Source: a virus
Virus record (IMG/VR): IMGVR_UViG_3300032282_005588
Location: 1 to 64,000 of that record
Direction: 5' to 3' (one strand)
Length of the DNA: 64,000 bases
Part shown: one piece after another, positions 1 to 8,885 of the stretch
Position numbering within the stretch: position 1 is the first letter of the stretch
Layout: each line of letters begins with the position of its first letter
Notes under the pieces: generated by a model
Told to the model about the DNA's origin: nothing
Seen by the model: only the letters and a program-made list of their open reading frames with translations
The model's database searches: none
Program-made: the position numbers and the translations under genes

Positions 1-2
1 AA

Positions 3-1622
3 GTTATCGGAGGACAGAGTTACATAAAATATGCTAATAATACTATTATAAATAAATTTTTATATTACGATATATATGAACCTTTATCAAAGAAAAGCCA
101 AGCAACCCCATTTCCCTTAGAAGTAAAAAAACAAAACCAAAAAGGGAATACAAATTCTACATTATCTCAAGATGATATAAAATCAATAAGTGATTTATTT
201 CCTAAATCAATAATTAAATATAATTTTAAAGTTAAAGGAACAATTAATAGTTCTATTGATTATTCTCAATATTATATAAAATTAGGAGCTTTATTAAAAT
301 TTATTGAACTTAAATTATTATTATATTCTACTTTAAACGTCATCCAACAAGAAAAATTAAATAAAGCTATAGGATCTGGTATTAAAATTTCAAAAGATGG
401 AGACCCTAAAGATAGTGTATTTGCTAACCCATTATTTACATTTGATATAGATACAAAAAACACATATTGTTTAAGTTATAGTAGACAAAAATCTGCTGAT
501 CCTTTAGTTTGTATTATACCTTACAAAAATGATACATTAGAGATAGATTTTTTAAAAGAAGATAAAAACTTTAGAGTTAATGGTAATAATAATATAGGAA
601 AACCTTTAGAAATATATGTTAATATAAATCATATATCAAATTGTGTTCTTAATAATCTAGATAAAGATGGTGGGGTAAATTTATTATCATTCCTCAGAGC
701 TTTATTATCAGGAATAAATGATTCTTTAGGTAATATAAATAAATTAGATGCTATATATGATGATGAAATTAATAAAGTTAAAATCCAAGAAGAAAGTAAT
801 TTAGATATAAAAGAAGATCCAAAATCATCTTCAGATGAAGATTTTAGAATATATGGGGTTGGTAAAGGTAATTTAAAAGGTAGTTTTATCACAAATGTAG
901 ATTTCACAGTTACATTACCTCCAAATATGGCAGCAATGGCTACTATTAGTGCCCAATCTTCAGGAACAATAGTTGGAGAATCAGCTACAGCTTTAAGTAA
1001 TTTAAATGATGGATTAACAGATAGAATTATTCCCGAAAAATTAGATGTTCTAAGTATAACCGAATTAAAAAAAATTAGATTATCACTCCCCCAAGATATT
1101 ATTGAACAAATAAAAAATAACGATAAAAATTTATCAAATAATATTAAAAAATTTATTACTGCTAATAGAATTGATAAAGATAAAATTGATATTGATAACT
1201 TAATAGCTTTACTAAGATCTGATCCTGATATTATATTAGCCCAACAAATAGATGCTGTATTAAAATATACTAAAAACATATATGGAAAGTTTATAATAAC
1301 CCAAGAAAATATAGACACATTTAAAACAGCTAACAGGGATATAGCTTTACATACTATATCTTTAAATTCTATTAATATATCGGGCGTTAAACCATCTATC
1401 CCAGCCCCATTTTTTATTCCATTTAATTTAAGTTTAACTATGGATGGTCTAGCAGGTATGGTTAATTTTCAAAGATTTACTATAACAAAAGATATATTAC
1501 CATATCAATATAGGACAAATAAAATAGATTTTATCATTAAAGGAATTACCCACGATATTAAAGATAATTATTGGACAACACAAATAGAAAGTATATCAGT
1601 AGGAGCAAAAATTAATAAATAG
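3..1622 (+). CDS. Virion structural protein, baseplate/tail-like (5' partial)
   Basis: The reading frame is open from base 3 to the stop at 1620-1622, giving at least 539 residues, so the gene begins upstream of the window. An internal ATG at 927 is not the real start, because the frame stays open through everything before it. The C-terminus carries a pattern of the type G-I-T-H-D-I-x-D-N-Y-W-T-T-x-I, which resembles the end of baseplate hub and tail-associated proteins. The central part is low-complexity and rich in Asn, Lys and Ile. The next gene starts 8 bases downstream and also looks structural. The baseplate assignment is an inference from this C-terminal pattern and the neighbour; a generic virion protein is the safe reading. 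Confidence 0.55.
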   Translation, partial: VIGGQSYIKYANNTIINKFLYYDIYEPLSKKSQATPFPLEVKKQNQKGNTNSTLSQDDIKSISDLFPKSIIKYNFKVKGTINSSIDYSQYYIKLGALLKFIELKLLLYSTLNVIQQEKLNKAIGSGIKISKDGDPKDSVFANPLFTFDIDTKNTYCLSYSRQKSADPLVCIIPYKNDTLEIDFLKEDKNFRVNGNNNIGKPLEIYVNINHISNCVLNNLDKDGGVNLLSFLRALLSGINDSLGNINKLDAIYDDEINKVKIQEESNLDIKEDPKSSSDEDFRIYGVGKGNLKGSFITNVDFTVTLPPNMAAMATISAQSSGTIVGESATALSNLNDGLTDRIIPEKLDVLSITELKKIRLSLPQDIIEQIKNNDKNLSNNIKKFITANRIDKDKIDIDNLIALLRSDPDIILAQQIDAVLKYTKNIYGKFIITQENIDTFKTANRDIALHTISLNSINISGVKPSIPAPFFIPFNLSLTMDGLAGMVNFQRFTITKDILPYQYRTNKIDFIIKGITHDIKDNYWTTQIESISVGAKINK

Positions 1623-1630
1623 GAAAAATA

Positions 1631-2473
1631 ATGGCATATATACCTAAAAATAGAATAAAAACAGGTTTAGTAAGTAATGGTGAATATATAATAGCTGTTA
1701 CTGGTAAAACTTATTATGGGTACTATCATGCATTATATAATGGGAGATTTTATACAGGAAAAACGCAATACGATTTCCCTATATTAGAATTAACTAAACC
1801 AGGAAACTCAACATCCGATATTTTAACTACTAAAAATGTTAATGAAACATTATCTATTCCTGTTAATTCCAATCAATACTCTTATGTTGTTTATAATGCA
1901 TTAAGTATAGATGAACCATTACCCAAGATATTACCTAATTTATATATACCTATAGCTACAGATGATGATATTGAAGTTGGAGAATTTACTAGATATTTTG
2001 TTAAAAAAGTAAATGAAAATATTTATGTTGAAATAAATAAAGAACAATACAATAATTTTCAATCACAAAACCCAGAATATTTTTGGGAAATATATAATAC
2101 CATTTCAATTCCATGGAACATAACCGGGGAAGTAGAACAAACGTATAATACAAATAAAAATATGATTGAATTATGGGAAAAGAATAATAATCAATTAGGG
2201 TTGGGAGCTTATTTACAATATAATTATTTAGAATTTTACCAATATATTCCCCAAGAAAACCTATCTACCCCAGGAAACGAATTAGTTACTTTAACAGGAA
2301 AAGATTATATAGGAGATTATCATATTAATCAAATATTAGGACCAATGGAAGGTAAAATCCATAGTGATAAATCCCATAAACGATTATTTTATAAAAAATT
2401 TCAAAGACAAGATAAACAAATTAAAACAACGTTTGGTTTAAAAACTCCAAACGATGTTATAGTAGGATTTTAA
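1631..2473 (+). CDS. Putative virion protein with duplicated TGKxYxGxYH motif
   Basis: A 280-residue protein, 8 bases after the baseplate-like gene. It contains two copies of one motif: T-G-K-x-Y-x-G-x-Y-H followed about ten residues later by a G-K segment, near residues 25-45 and again near 220-245. The second copy continues into a H-S-D-K-S-H-K-R-L segment. Similar Y-x-G-x-Y-H motifs occur in structural proteins of marine myoviruses, but I cannot assign a precise part. No signal peptide or membrane segment is visible. The gene closes the structural block, and a phage promoter follows its stop by a few bases. Confidence 0.5.
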   Translation: MAYIPKNRIKTGLVSNGEYIIAVTGKTYYGYYHALYNGRFYTGKTQYDFPILELTKPGNSTSDILTTKNVNETLSIPVNSNQYSYVVYNALSIDEPLPKILPNLYIPIATDDDIEVGEFTRYFVKKVNENIYVEINKEQYNNFQSQNPEYFWEIYNTISIPWNITGEVEQTYNTNKNMIELWEKNNNQLGLGAYLQYNYLEFYQYIPQENLSTPGNELVTLTGKDYIGDYHINQILGPMEGKIHSDKSHKRLFYKKFQRQDKQIKTTFGLKTPNDVIVGF

Positions 2474-2479
2474 TATTAA

Positions 2480-2510
2480 TTTGGTTTTTTAAAAAATAAA
2501 TAGTATATTG
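2480..2510 (+). promoter_or_regulatory. Phage promoter, TTTGG-N19-TATATTG
   Basis: TTTGG at 2480-2484 is followed after exactly 19 bases by TATATTG at 2504-2510, 20 bases before the polymerase-like gene at 2531. It belongs to a set with identical spacing found upstream of many genes in the window. The first box equals the Bacteroidota -33 element; the second replaces the usual TAnnTTTG -7 box. Confidence 0.6.
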
Positions 2511-2530
2511 TATGAAAAAGGTTATAACAA

Positions 2531-3793
2531 ATGTTTTGGATTATAGAAACAAAAGAACAATTAGAAGAACTAATTAATAAAAATTATAAAAAAGCTTTTG
2601 CAGAAGTAGTTCCTTTTAATTATAATTTCCACCCATCAATAAATGATATATCATTGGTTTATTTTAAACCACTGGATGATAAAGCATATATGATATGTGT
2701 TAATCATAGTGAAACTTTATCTGTTGGAAAAACACAATTAAAAAAACTACTTAATCAAGTAGATGAATTATATGTGAGAGATAAGAAAACGTTTTTATAC
2801 CATTTTTTAATCAACAGAAGTCATGATGTATTATATCAATATACATATAATCCTACATTTACTAAAACCCATGATTATTTTTATAACAAATATCCCATCA
2901 AAACAGATATAAATCGAATTATACCTTTAGTTAAACATTTTGAATATTGTGATAATATTTATAATTGTGTTAAGGATAAATGTTTTCCCAACAATAAATT
3001 CTTTAATAATAAATTAATTCCTGTGTTTTATATGATAGAATCATCAGGGATTAAAATAGATAAGGAAGAATTTAATAAACATTTTGAACTAATAAACCCC
3101 GAATATTCAATACAAGATGATACTATATATACTCAATATAATTTATACACTACTACCAGTAGACCATCTAATAGGTTTAATGTACTTAATTTCGCAGCTT
3201 TAAATAAAGAAAATAATTGTAGGAAATCATTTATCCCAAATAATGATTATTTTTTAGAAATAGATATTTCTTCATATCACCCTACATTATTATCCAAACT
3301 TATAAATTATAAATTTGATAAACCTATATATGAGACCTTTGCTGATTATGCTAAGGTAAATATATCAGAAGCCAAAGAATTAATGTTTAAACAATTATAT
3401 GGAAATATATATAAGAAATATGAGGATTGGGACTTTTTTATACAAGTAAAGAAATATATAAACCAAATTTGGGAGGAATTCAATAATATAGGGTATATAA
3501 CCACTCCAATTTCAGGATATCAATTTAAAAGAGATGAACTAAAGGATATGAATCCTCAAAAATTATTAAATTATTTACTCCAATCCTATGAAACTTCTTT
3601 AAATGTAAATATAATTTGGGATGTTTTAAAATTATTAAGGGGTAAAAATACTAAAATAGTATTATATACGTACGATGCAATATTACTAAACATAGATAAA
3701 TCAGAAGAAGATTTAATAAATAGTATTAAAAAAATATTTGAAAACTACAACCTCAATATAAAAATAAATAAAGGTTATAATTATGCATTTTAG
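2531..3793 (+). CDS. Family A DNA polymerase-like protein
   Basis: A 420-residue protein that looks like a shortened family A polymerase. Around residue 240 it has a motif A-like segment, E-I-D-I-S-S-Y-H-P, in the place of the usual D-Y-S-Q-I-E. A basic F-K-Q-L-Y-G segment follows, comparable to motif B. Near residue 380 Y-T-Y-D-A-I-L supplies the motif C aspartate. The first 160 residues may be a degenerate exonuclease domain; no intact exonuclease acidic triad is visible. Typical Pol A Klenow regions are longer, near 600 residues. The genome also carries a full family B polymerase at 23083, so this may act in repair or in a specialised synthesis step. It has its own promoter at 2480. Confidence in the family is moderate. 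Confidence 0.55.
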   Translation: MFWIIETKEQLEELINKNYKKAFAEVVPFNYNFHPSINDISLVYFKPLDDKAYMICVNHSETLSVGKTQLKKLLNQVDELYVRDKKTFLYHFLINRSHDVLYQYTYNPTFTKTHDYFYNKYPIKTDINRIIPLVKHFEYCDNIYNCVKDKCFPNNKFFNNKLIPVFYMIESSGIKIDKEEFNKHFELINPEYSIQDDTIYTQYNLYTTTSRPSNRFNVLNFAALNKENNCRKSFIPNNDYFLEIDISSYHPTLLSKLINYKFDKPIYETFADYAKVNISEAKELMFKQLYGNIYKKYEDWDFFIQVKKYINQIWEEFNNIGYITTPISGYQFKRDELKDMNPQKLLNYLLQSYETSLNVNIIWDVLKLLRGKNTKIVLYTYDAILLNIDKSEEDLINSIKKIFENYNLNIKINKGYNYAF

Positions 3794-4235
3794 TAAAAAA
3801 TCAGATATGTATCATAGATACGATATAAATATTTTAGATACACAAAACTTGGATAATAAATTATTTTGTACTTTTGTAAAAAAGAATGATTTAGATTCTT
3901 TATTAGAAGAAATAACTTCTAGTTATGATATAATGTATAATAAAATTTTTATTCTTTATATTAATAATAATGATGAATATGCTTGTACATATAATATAGA
4001 AAATAATGATATAAATCATATACTTGATGGCACTATTTTAGTACATAGAAAAAAAGAAACAAATACTCTATATACAATAAATTCACTTAATGAGATAATA
4101 AAATATTTTAATAATGGAATAGTAGATTCTAATTTTATTATAAATTGGATGAATTATAAAAATAGTATTTTATTAACTCAAAACAATGCCTTTAAACAAT
4201 TAAAAACAAAATTATATAAAATAGTAGAATTATAA
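3783..4235 (+). CDS. Hypothetical protein following polymerase-like gene
   Basis: A 150-residue acidic protein whose start overlaps the end of the polymerase-like gene by 11 bases, which implies co-transcription and translational coupling. I recognise no domain, signal peptide or membrane segment. A gap of 132 bases follows before the ssDNA-binding protein gene. That gap holds a TATATTA at 4331-4337 preceded 19 bases earlier by a T-run instead of TTTGG, so it may contain a weak form of the phage promoter. Confidence 0.6.
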   Translation: MHFSKKSDMYHRYDINILDTQNLDNKLFCTFVKKNDLDSLLEEITSSYDIMYNKIFILYINNNDEYACTYNIENNDINHILDGTILVHRKKETNTLYTINSLNEIIKYFNNGIVDSNFIINWMNYKNSILLTQNNAFKQLKTKLYKIVEL

Positions 4236-4367
4236 TATTTATAATAAAGTAGCTCATATACTAAATCAAACTGTCATATAGTAGACATCATAAGCTTTAA
4301 AAGCAATTTTTAGTCTCAAGAAAAATACAGTATATTAAATAAGTAACAATATAAACTTTAAATAAAA

Positions 4368-5222
4368 ATGGATTTAAAATCTATCAAAACCAAATTAAGT
4401 GCCTTACAGTCTACAGGCCAGAAAAAAGAAAAAATAGACTATTCTAAATATTTATGGAAACCAAAACAAGAAGGAAAATACCAAATTAGATTTGTTCCTT
4501 CTAAATTGGATAAAGATAATCCATTTCAAGAAATATTTATCCACTATGGATATTCAAAATTCCCAATTTATGCTTTAACAAACTGGAATGAAAAAGATCC
4601 AATTGTTGAATTTACTAAACAATTACGTAATACTAATGATAGTGAAAATTGGAAAACAGCGAAAAAATTAGACCCTAAAATGAGAGTATTTGCCCCTGTA
4701 ATTGTTAGAGGTGAAGAAGAAAAAGGTGTTCGTTTGTGGGAATTTGGTAAAGAAATTTATATGCAATTATTAGGTTTAGCAGAAGATGAAGATTATGGAG
4801 ATTACACTGATATAAATGAGGGACGTGATTTTACAATAGAAGCTCATATTGGTGATGTTGGTGGACGTCAAGGTTTAAAATGTGCTATTAGAGTAAAACC
4901 TAAAGTTACAGCATTAAGTAATGATGCTAAACAAGTTGAATTATGGTTAGAAGAACAACCAGATCTTTTATCAATCCAGAAAAAATATGAATTCCAAGAA
5001 CTAAAACAAATCCTCCAAAATTGGTTAAACCCAGAAGAAGCTGATGAAGTTGTAGTAGATGATGAAGAAGAGATTGAAGAAGTTGTTAAGGAAGAAAAAC
5101 CAACCAAAAATTATTCTTTAAAATCAAATAATAAAAAAGTATCAACAGCCGACAAATTTGATGCTTTATTTGATGAAGATGAAGATGGTGAAGAAGATGA
5201 AGATAGAGACTTACCTTTCTAA
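4368..5222 (+). CDS. Single-stranded DNA-binding protein, T4 gp32-like
   Basis: A 284-residue protein with the gp32 layout. It has a basic N-terminal segment with K-Y-L-W-K-P, a central OB-fold region (roughly residues 30-200) with I-R-F-V-P near residue 40, and a strongly acidic C-terminal tail rich in D and E that ends in D-L-P-F. In T4 the acidic tail recruits other replication proteins. The zinc-binding Cys/His cluster of T4 gp32 is absent, as in several distant relatives. It lies just upstream of uvsX, which fits a joint role in replication and recombination on ssDNA. Confidence 0.85.
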   Translation: MDLKSIKTKLSALQSTGQKKEKIDYSKYLWKPKQEGKYQIRFVPSKLDKDNPFQEIFIHYGYSKFPIYALTNWNEKDPIVEFTKQLRNTNDSENWKTAKKLDPKMRVFAPVIVRGEEEKGVRLWEFGKEIYMQLLGLAEDEDYGDYTDINEGRDFTIEAHIGDVGGRQGLKCAIRVKPKVTALSNDAKQVELWLEEQPDLLSIQKKYEFQELKQILQNWLNPEEADEVVVDDEEEIEEVVKEEKPTKNYSLKSNNKKVSTADKFDALFDEDEDGEEDEDRDLPF

Positions 5223-5247
5223 TTAACATATTAATTTATTTAACCAT

Positions 5248-6339
5248 ATGACAAAGGAAAAATCAAAAGTTTCTTTAACGGAAGCTATATCCAATGAAAT
5301 TAAAAAGAATTTCGATTTGGAAAAATTTAAAGAAAAGAAGTTATTAAATAATAGTGTTAATTTTAAAGAACAAAAATGGATTCCATTTTCTAAATCTTTA
5401 CAAAAAGCACTCTCTATTCCTGGTATTCCTATGGGTCATATTACTATAGTTAGGGGTGGCTCAGACACTGGAAAAACAACTTTGCTTATTGAATCAGCAA
5501 TTGAAGCTCAAAAAATGGGTGTTTTACCTGTTTTTATTATTACTGAGATGAAATGGGATTTTTCTCATGCTAAAAATATGGGTTTTGAAATCGAAGAAAC
5601 AAAATCCATGGATGGAGGAGATATTATTAAATATAAAGGATTTTTTCTCTATGTAGATAGAAGTACTCTTAATACTATAGAAGATGTTTCTGAATTTATA
5701 GTTGATATGCTCCATGAACAGCATAAAGACAATATTCCTTACGATTTATTATTTGTGTGGGATTCTTCAGGTTCAATTCCTTGTAGAATGAGCGTTGAAA
5801 AAAATTCAAATAATCCACAATGGAATGCTGGTGCTATGGCTGCTCAATTTGGAAATTTTGTTAATCAAAAATTCCCATTATCTAGAAAAGAAAATTCTAA
5901 ATATACAAATACTTTTTTAGTTATCAATAAAACCGGAGTTCAACCACCAGAAACTCCTATGAGTCAACCAAGAATGACTAATAAAGGAGGAAATACTATG
6001 TATTGGGATGCATCTTTAGTAATAACTTTTGGAAACGTTACAAATAGTGGAACATCAAAAATAAAAGCTGTTAGAGATAAGAAAAATGTGGAATTTGCTA
6101 AAAGAACAAAAGTAGCAATTGATAAAATCCATTTAAAAGATGGTGTAGCAACTAGATCTACAGTTATAGTAACACCTCATGGATTTATTGAAGATACAGA
6201 TAAAGCAGTTAATGACTATAAAAAACAATATTCTCATGAGTGGTTTCCTAATTCAACAGGAACTATAGAAATAATTGAAGATAAAAGTGAATGGGAAGAG
6301 AATAGAAGTACTTCTTTAATAGACATTTCAGAAGATTAA
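5248..6339 (+). CDS. uvsX: UvsX/RecA-like strand-exchange recombinase
   Basis: A 363-residue RecA-fold ATPase. The Walker A motif G-G-S-D-T-G-K-T-T lies near residue 70, the Walker B strand L-L-F-V-W-D-S-S-G near residue 165, and a T-N-K-G-G-N segment typical of the loop 2 region near residue 250. It should form filaments on ssDNA coated by the neighbouring gp32-like protein and drive homologous pairing and recombination-dependent replication. It is 25 bases downstream of the ssDNA-binding gene, in the same order of function as in T4-like phages. A C-terminal acidic tail is present. Confidence 0.9.
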   Translation: MTKEKSKVSLTEAISNEIKKNFDLEKFKEKKLLNNSVNFKEQKWIPFSKSLQKALSIPGIPMGHITIVRGGSDTGKTTLLIESAIEAQKMGVLPVFIITEMKWDFSHAKNMGFEIEETKSMDGGDIIKYKGFFLYVDRSTLNTIEDVSEFIVDMLHEQHKDNIPYDLLFVWDSSGSIPCRMSVEKNSNNPQWNAGAMAAQFGNFVNQKFPLSRKENSKYTNTFLVINKTGVQPPETPMSQPRMTNKGGNTMYWDASLVITFGNVTNSGTSKIKAVRDKKNVEFAKRTKVAIDKIHLKDGVATRSTVIVTPHGFIEDTDKAVNDYKKQYSHEWFPNSTGTIEIIEDKSEWEENRSTSLIDISED

Positions 6340-6424
6340 TATTCATATATAATATAAAATAAATTTTTTATCTTTATAGATATTATAAAGTCTTTTAATT
6401 ATATTATATGTAAAACTAAATAAA

Positions 6425-7471
6425 ATGACTAAAACTAAAGGAGATATATTTAAACTTCTTGATAATATTAAAAAGGAAGATGATAATAACCCAACATTTG
6501 GGAAATATGATAAAGTACTCTTAATTGATGGATTAAATTTATTTATGCGAAATTTTGCTATGATAAATTTTATAAATGAAAACGGAGTACATACTGGTGG
6601 ATTAGGTGGATTTTTAAGATCATTAGGTTCATTAATAAATCTAATAAAACCAACATCAGTATATATTGTATTTGATGGGATAGGATCATCCATCAATAGA
6701 AAAAATATCCATCCAGAATATAAATCAGGGAGAAATATAACTCGAATGACTAATTTTAGTGTATTTGAAAATTTAGATGAAGAAAATGATTCTAAAATCG
6801 ATCAAATTGTTAGATTAATACACTACTTAAAATGTTTACCTGTTAAAACAATATCATTAGATAAAGTAGAAGCAGATGATATAATAGCTTATTTAAGTAG
6901 TGTTTTTTCTAATGAACATAATTCCAAAGTATATATAGTATCAGCAGATCAAGATTTTACTCAATTAGTTAATGATAAAATTACTTTATATAAACCAGTT
7001 AAAAAAGAATTTATTACCCCGAATAAAGTAAAAGAAGAATATGGGGTATTAGTTGAAAATTTTATATTATATAAAACGTTATTAGGAGATAATTCTGATA
7101 AAATAGAAGGAATTAAAGGGTTAGGGAAAAAAGGTTTAACTAAAAAATTCCCTGAGTTGATGGACTCTCCAATATCATTAGATGATTTATATAAAATATG
7201 TGAACAAAAATATAAAGAACATATTGTATATTCTAGAGTATTATATGATTTCAAACGATTAGAAATGAACTATAAGATAATGGACTTAAAAAATCCTTTG
7301 GTTGATGATAAAGAAAAAAATATATTACGTGAGTTAATAAAATCCCCATTAAATGATTCTAAACCAGATGATTTTATGAAGTTATATGGTGAAGATGGAT
7401 TAAATAATACAATAAAAAACCCAACATATTGGTTAAAAGAAACATTTGGTTTCTTAAATAGTTTTAAATAA
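6425..7471 (+). CDS. 5'-3' exonuclease / flap nuclease (T4 RNase H-like)
   Basis: A 348-residue PIN-fold nuclease. The N-terminal L-L-I-D-G-L-N-L-F segment near residue 36 supplies the first metal-binding aspartate, and V-Y-I-V-F-D-G near residue 78 the second. V-E-A-D-D and the S-A-D-Q-D-F segment follow near residues 150-180. A helix-hairpin-helix region, G-D-N-S-D-K-I-E-G-I-K-G-L-G, lies near residue 220. This is the arrangement of T4 RNase H and bacterial Pol I 5' nucleases, which remove RNA primers and flaps from lagging strands. The preceding 85-base gap has a TATATTA at 6400 but no matching upstream box. Confidence 0.85.
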   Translation: MTKTKGDIFKLLDNIKKEDDNNPTFGKYDKVLLIDGLNLFMRNFAMINFINENGVHTGGLGGFLRSLGSLINLIKPTSVYIVFDGIGSSINRKNIHPEYKSGRNITRMTNFSVFENLDEENDSKIDQIVRLIHYLKCLPVKTISLDKVEADDIIAYLSSVFSNEHNSKVYIVSADQDFTQLVNDKITLYKPVKKEFITPNKVKEEYGVLVENFILYKTLLGDNSDKIEGIKGLGKKGLTKKFPELMDSPISLDDLYKICEQKYKEHIVYSRVLYDFKRLEMNYKIMDLKNPLVDDKEKNILRELIKSPLNDSKPDDFMKLYGEDGLNNTIKNPTYWLKETFGFLNSFK

Positions 7472-7480
7472 ATAAAGTTT

Positions 7481-8848
7481 ATGTCAACAATATTAAATTC
7501 ATTAGCGGCTTATGGCCCAAAATTCCAAACCAAAGTACTATCAGCATTATTAACAGATAAAGAATTTTTAATTAATATTCATGATACTTTAAATGATGAA
7601 GATTTTGATTCTCAATCCTCAAAATGGATTGTAAAAGAAATTTTAAAACATTATTCTAAATACCATTGTAATATATCAATGGATACTCTTAAAATAGAAT
7701 TAAAAAAATTAGATAATGAAGTATTACAAATATCAGTTAAAGAACAACTACGTGAAGCATATAAATTAATAGAAGAAGATTTAGAATACGTTAAAATTGA
7801 ATTTGGTGACTTTTGTAAGAATCAACAACTAAAAACAGCGCTTTTAAATAGTGTAGAATTATTAAATGCAGGAGATTATGATTCTATAAGAATTTTAATT
7901 GATAACGCCCTTAAAGTAGGTCAAGACAAAAATATAGGTCATGAGTATGATAAAGATATTGAATCAAGATATAGAGAAGATAATAGAAAACCAATATCTA
8001 CTCCATGGGATCAATTTAACGTTTTATTTCAGGGAGGATTAGGTAGTGGAGATTTTGGATTAATATTTGGTAATCCTGGAGGTGGGAAATCATGGTGTTT
8101 AATAGCATTAGGAGCTGAAGCCGTTAAATTAGGATATAATGTAATCCATTATACTCTTGAGTTAAGTGAAGATTATGTAGGTAAAAGATATGATGCCTGC
8201 TTCACACAAATCCCAGTTAATGAAATAACAAATCATAAATCTAAAGTAGAACAAACAATTAATAATTTACCAGGAAAATTGATTATTAAAGAATTTCCAA
8301 CAGGTAGAGCAACAATGACAACAATTGAGTCTCATGTTAAAAAATGTATTAATATGGGAACTAAACCAGATCTTATTATTATTGATTATGTTGACTTGTT
8401 AAGATCTAAACGAAAATCAATTGATAAAAAAGAAGAAATAGATGATATATATGTAGCTACAAAGGGCTTAGCTAAGTATTTAAAATTACCTATATGGTCT
8501 GTTTCCCAAGTAAATAGAACAGGAGCTAAAGATAACGTTATTGAAGGAACATCAGCAGCAGGAAGTTATGATAAAGTTATGATTTCAGATATTGCACTTT
8601 CTTTAAGTAGAAAAAAAGAAGATAAAATTAATGGAACTGGAAGATTTCATATAATGAAAAATAGATATGGAAGTGATGGAATGACTTATGAAGCCATTAT
8701 TGACACATCTACCGGGGATTTTAATATAACAAAATTATATGATGAAGATGAAGAAATCATACCTCCAACACAATCCAATAATAATATAAATAACCTTGAA
8801 AGAAAGCAACTAGCTAATAAATTTTTCGAATTAAGTTACAAAATCTAA
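7481..8848 (+). CDS. Replicative DnaB-type helicase (T4 gp41-like)
   Basis: A 455-residue protein with an N-terminal DnaB-like helical domain and a C-terminal RecA-fold ATPase. The Walker A motif F-G-N-P-G-G-G-K-S lies near residue 200. L-I-I-I-D-Y-V-D (Walker B) lies near residue 305, and a V-S-Q-V-N-R sensor segment near residue 345. It would unwind the fork as a hexamer ahead of the family B polymerase. It starts 9 bases after the nuclease gene. No separate primase is visible in the window, so the primase partner is presumably elsewhere. Confidence 0.9.
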   Translation: MSTILNSLAAYGPKFQTKVLSALLTDKEFLINIHDTLNDEDFDSQSSKWIVKEILKHYSKYHCNISMDTLKIELKKLDNEVLQISVKEQLREAYKLIEEDLEYVKIEFGDFCKNQQLKTALLNSVELLNAGDYDSIRILIDNALKVGQDKNIGHEYDKDIESRYREDNRKPISTPWDQFNVLFQGGLGSGDFGLIFGNPGGGKSWCLIALGAEAVKLGYNVIHYTLELSEDYVGKRYDACFTQIPVNEITNHKSKVEQTINNLPGKLIIKEFPTGRATMTTIESHVKKCINMGTKPDLIIIDYVDLLRSKRKSIDKKEEIDDIYVATKGLAKYLKLPIWSVSQVNRTGAKDNVIEGTSAAGSYDKVMISDIALSLSRKKEDKINGTGRFHIMKNRYGSDGMTYEAIIDTSTGDFNITKLYDEDEEIIPPTQSNNNINNLERKQLANKFFELSYKI

Positions 8849-8885
8849 TATATTTATTAAAAAATAAATTTATATAAAAAAATCT

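Noticed and set aside
629-1318. Minus-strand ORF of 229 codons and other minus-strand ORFs of 60-170 codons across the window
   Set aside because: They lie opposite well-supported plus-strand genes, have shadow-like composition and no recognisable domains. AT-rich sense codons leave long open antisense frames.
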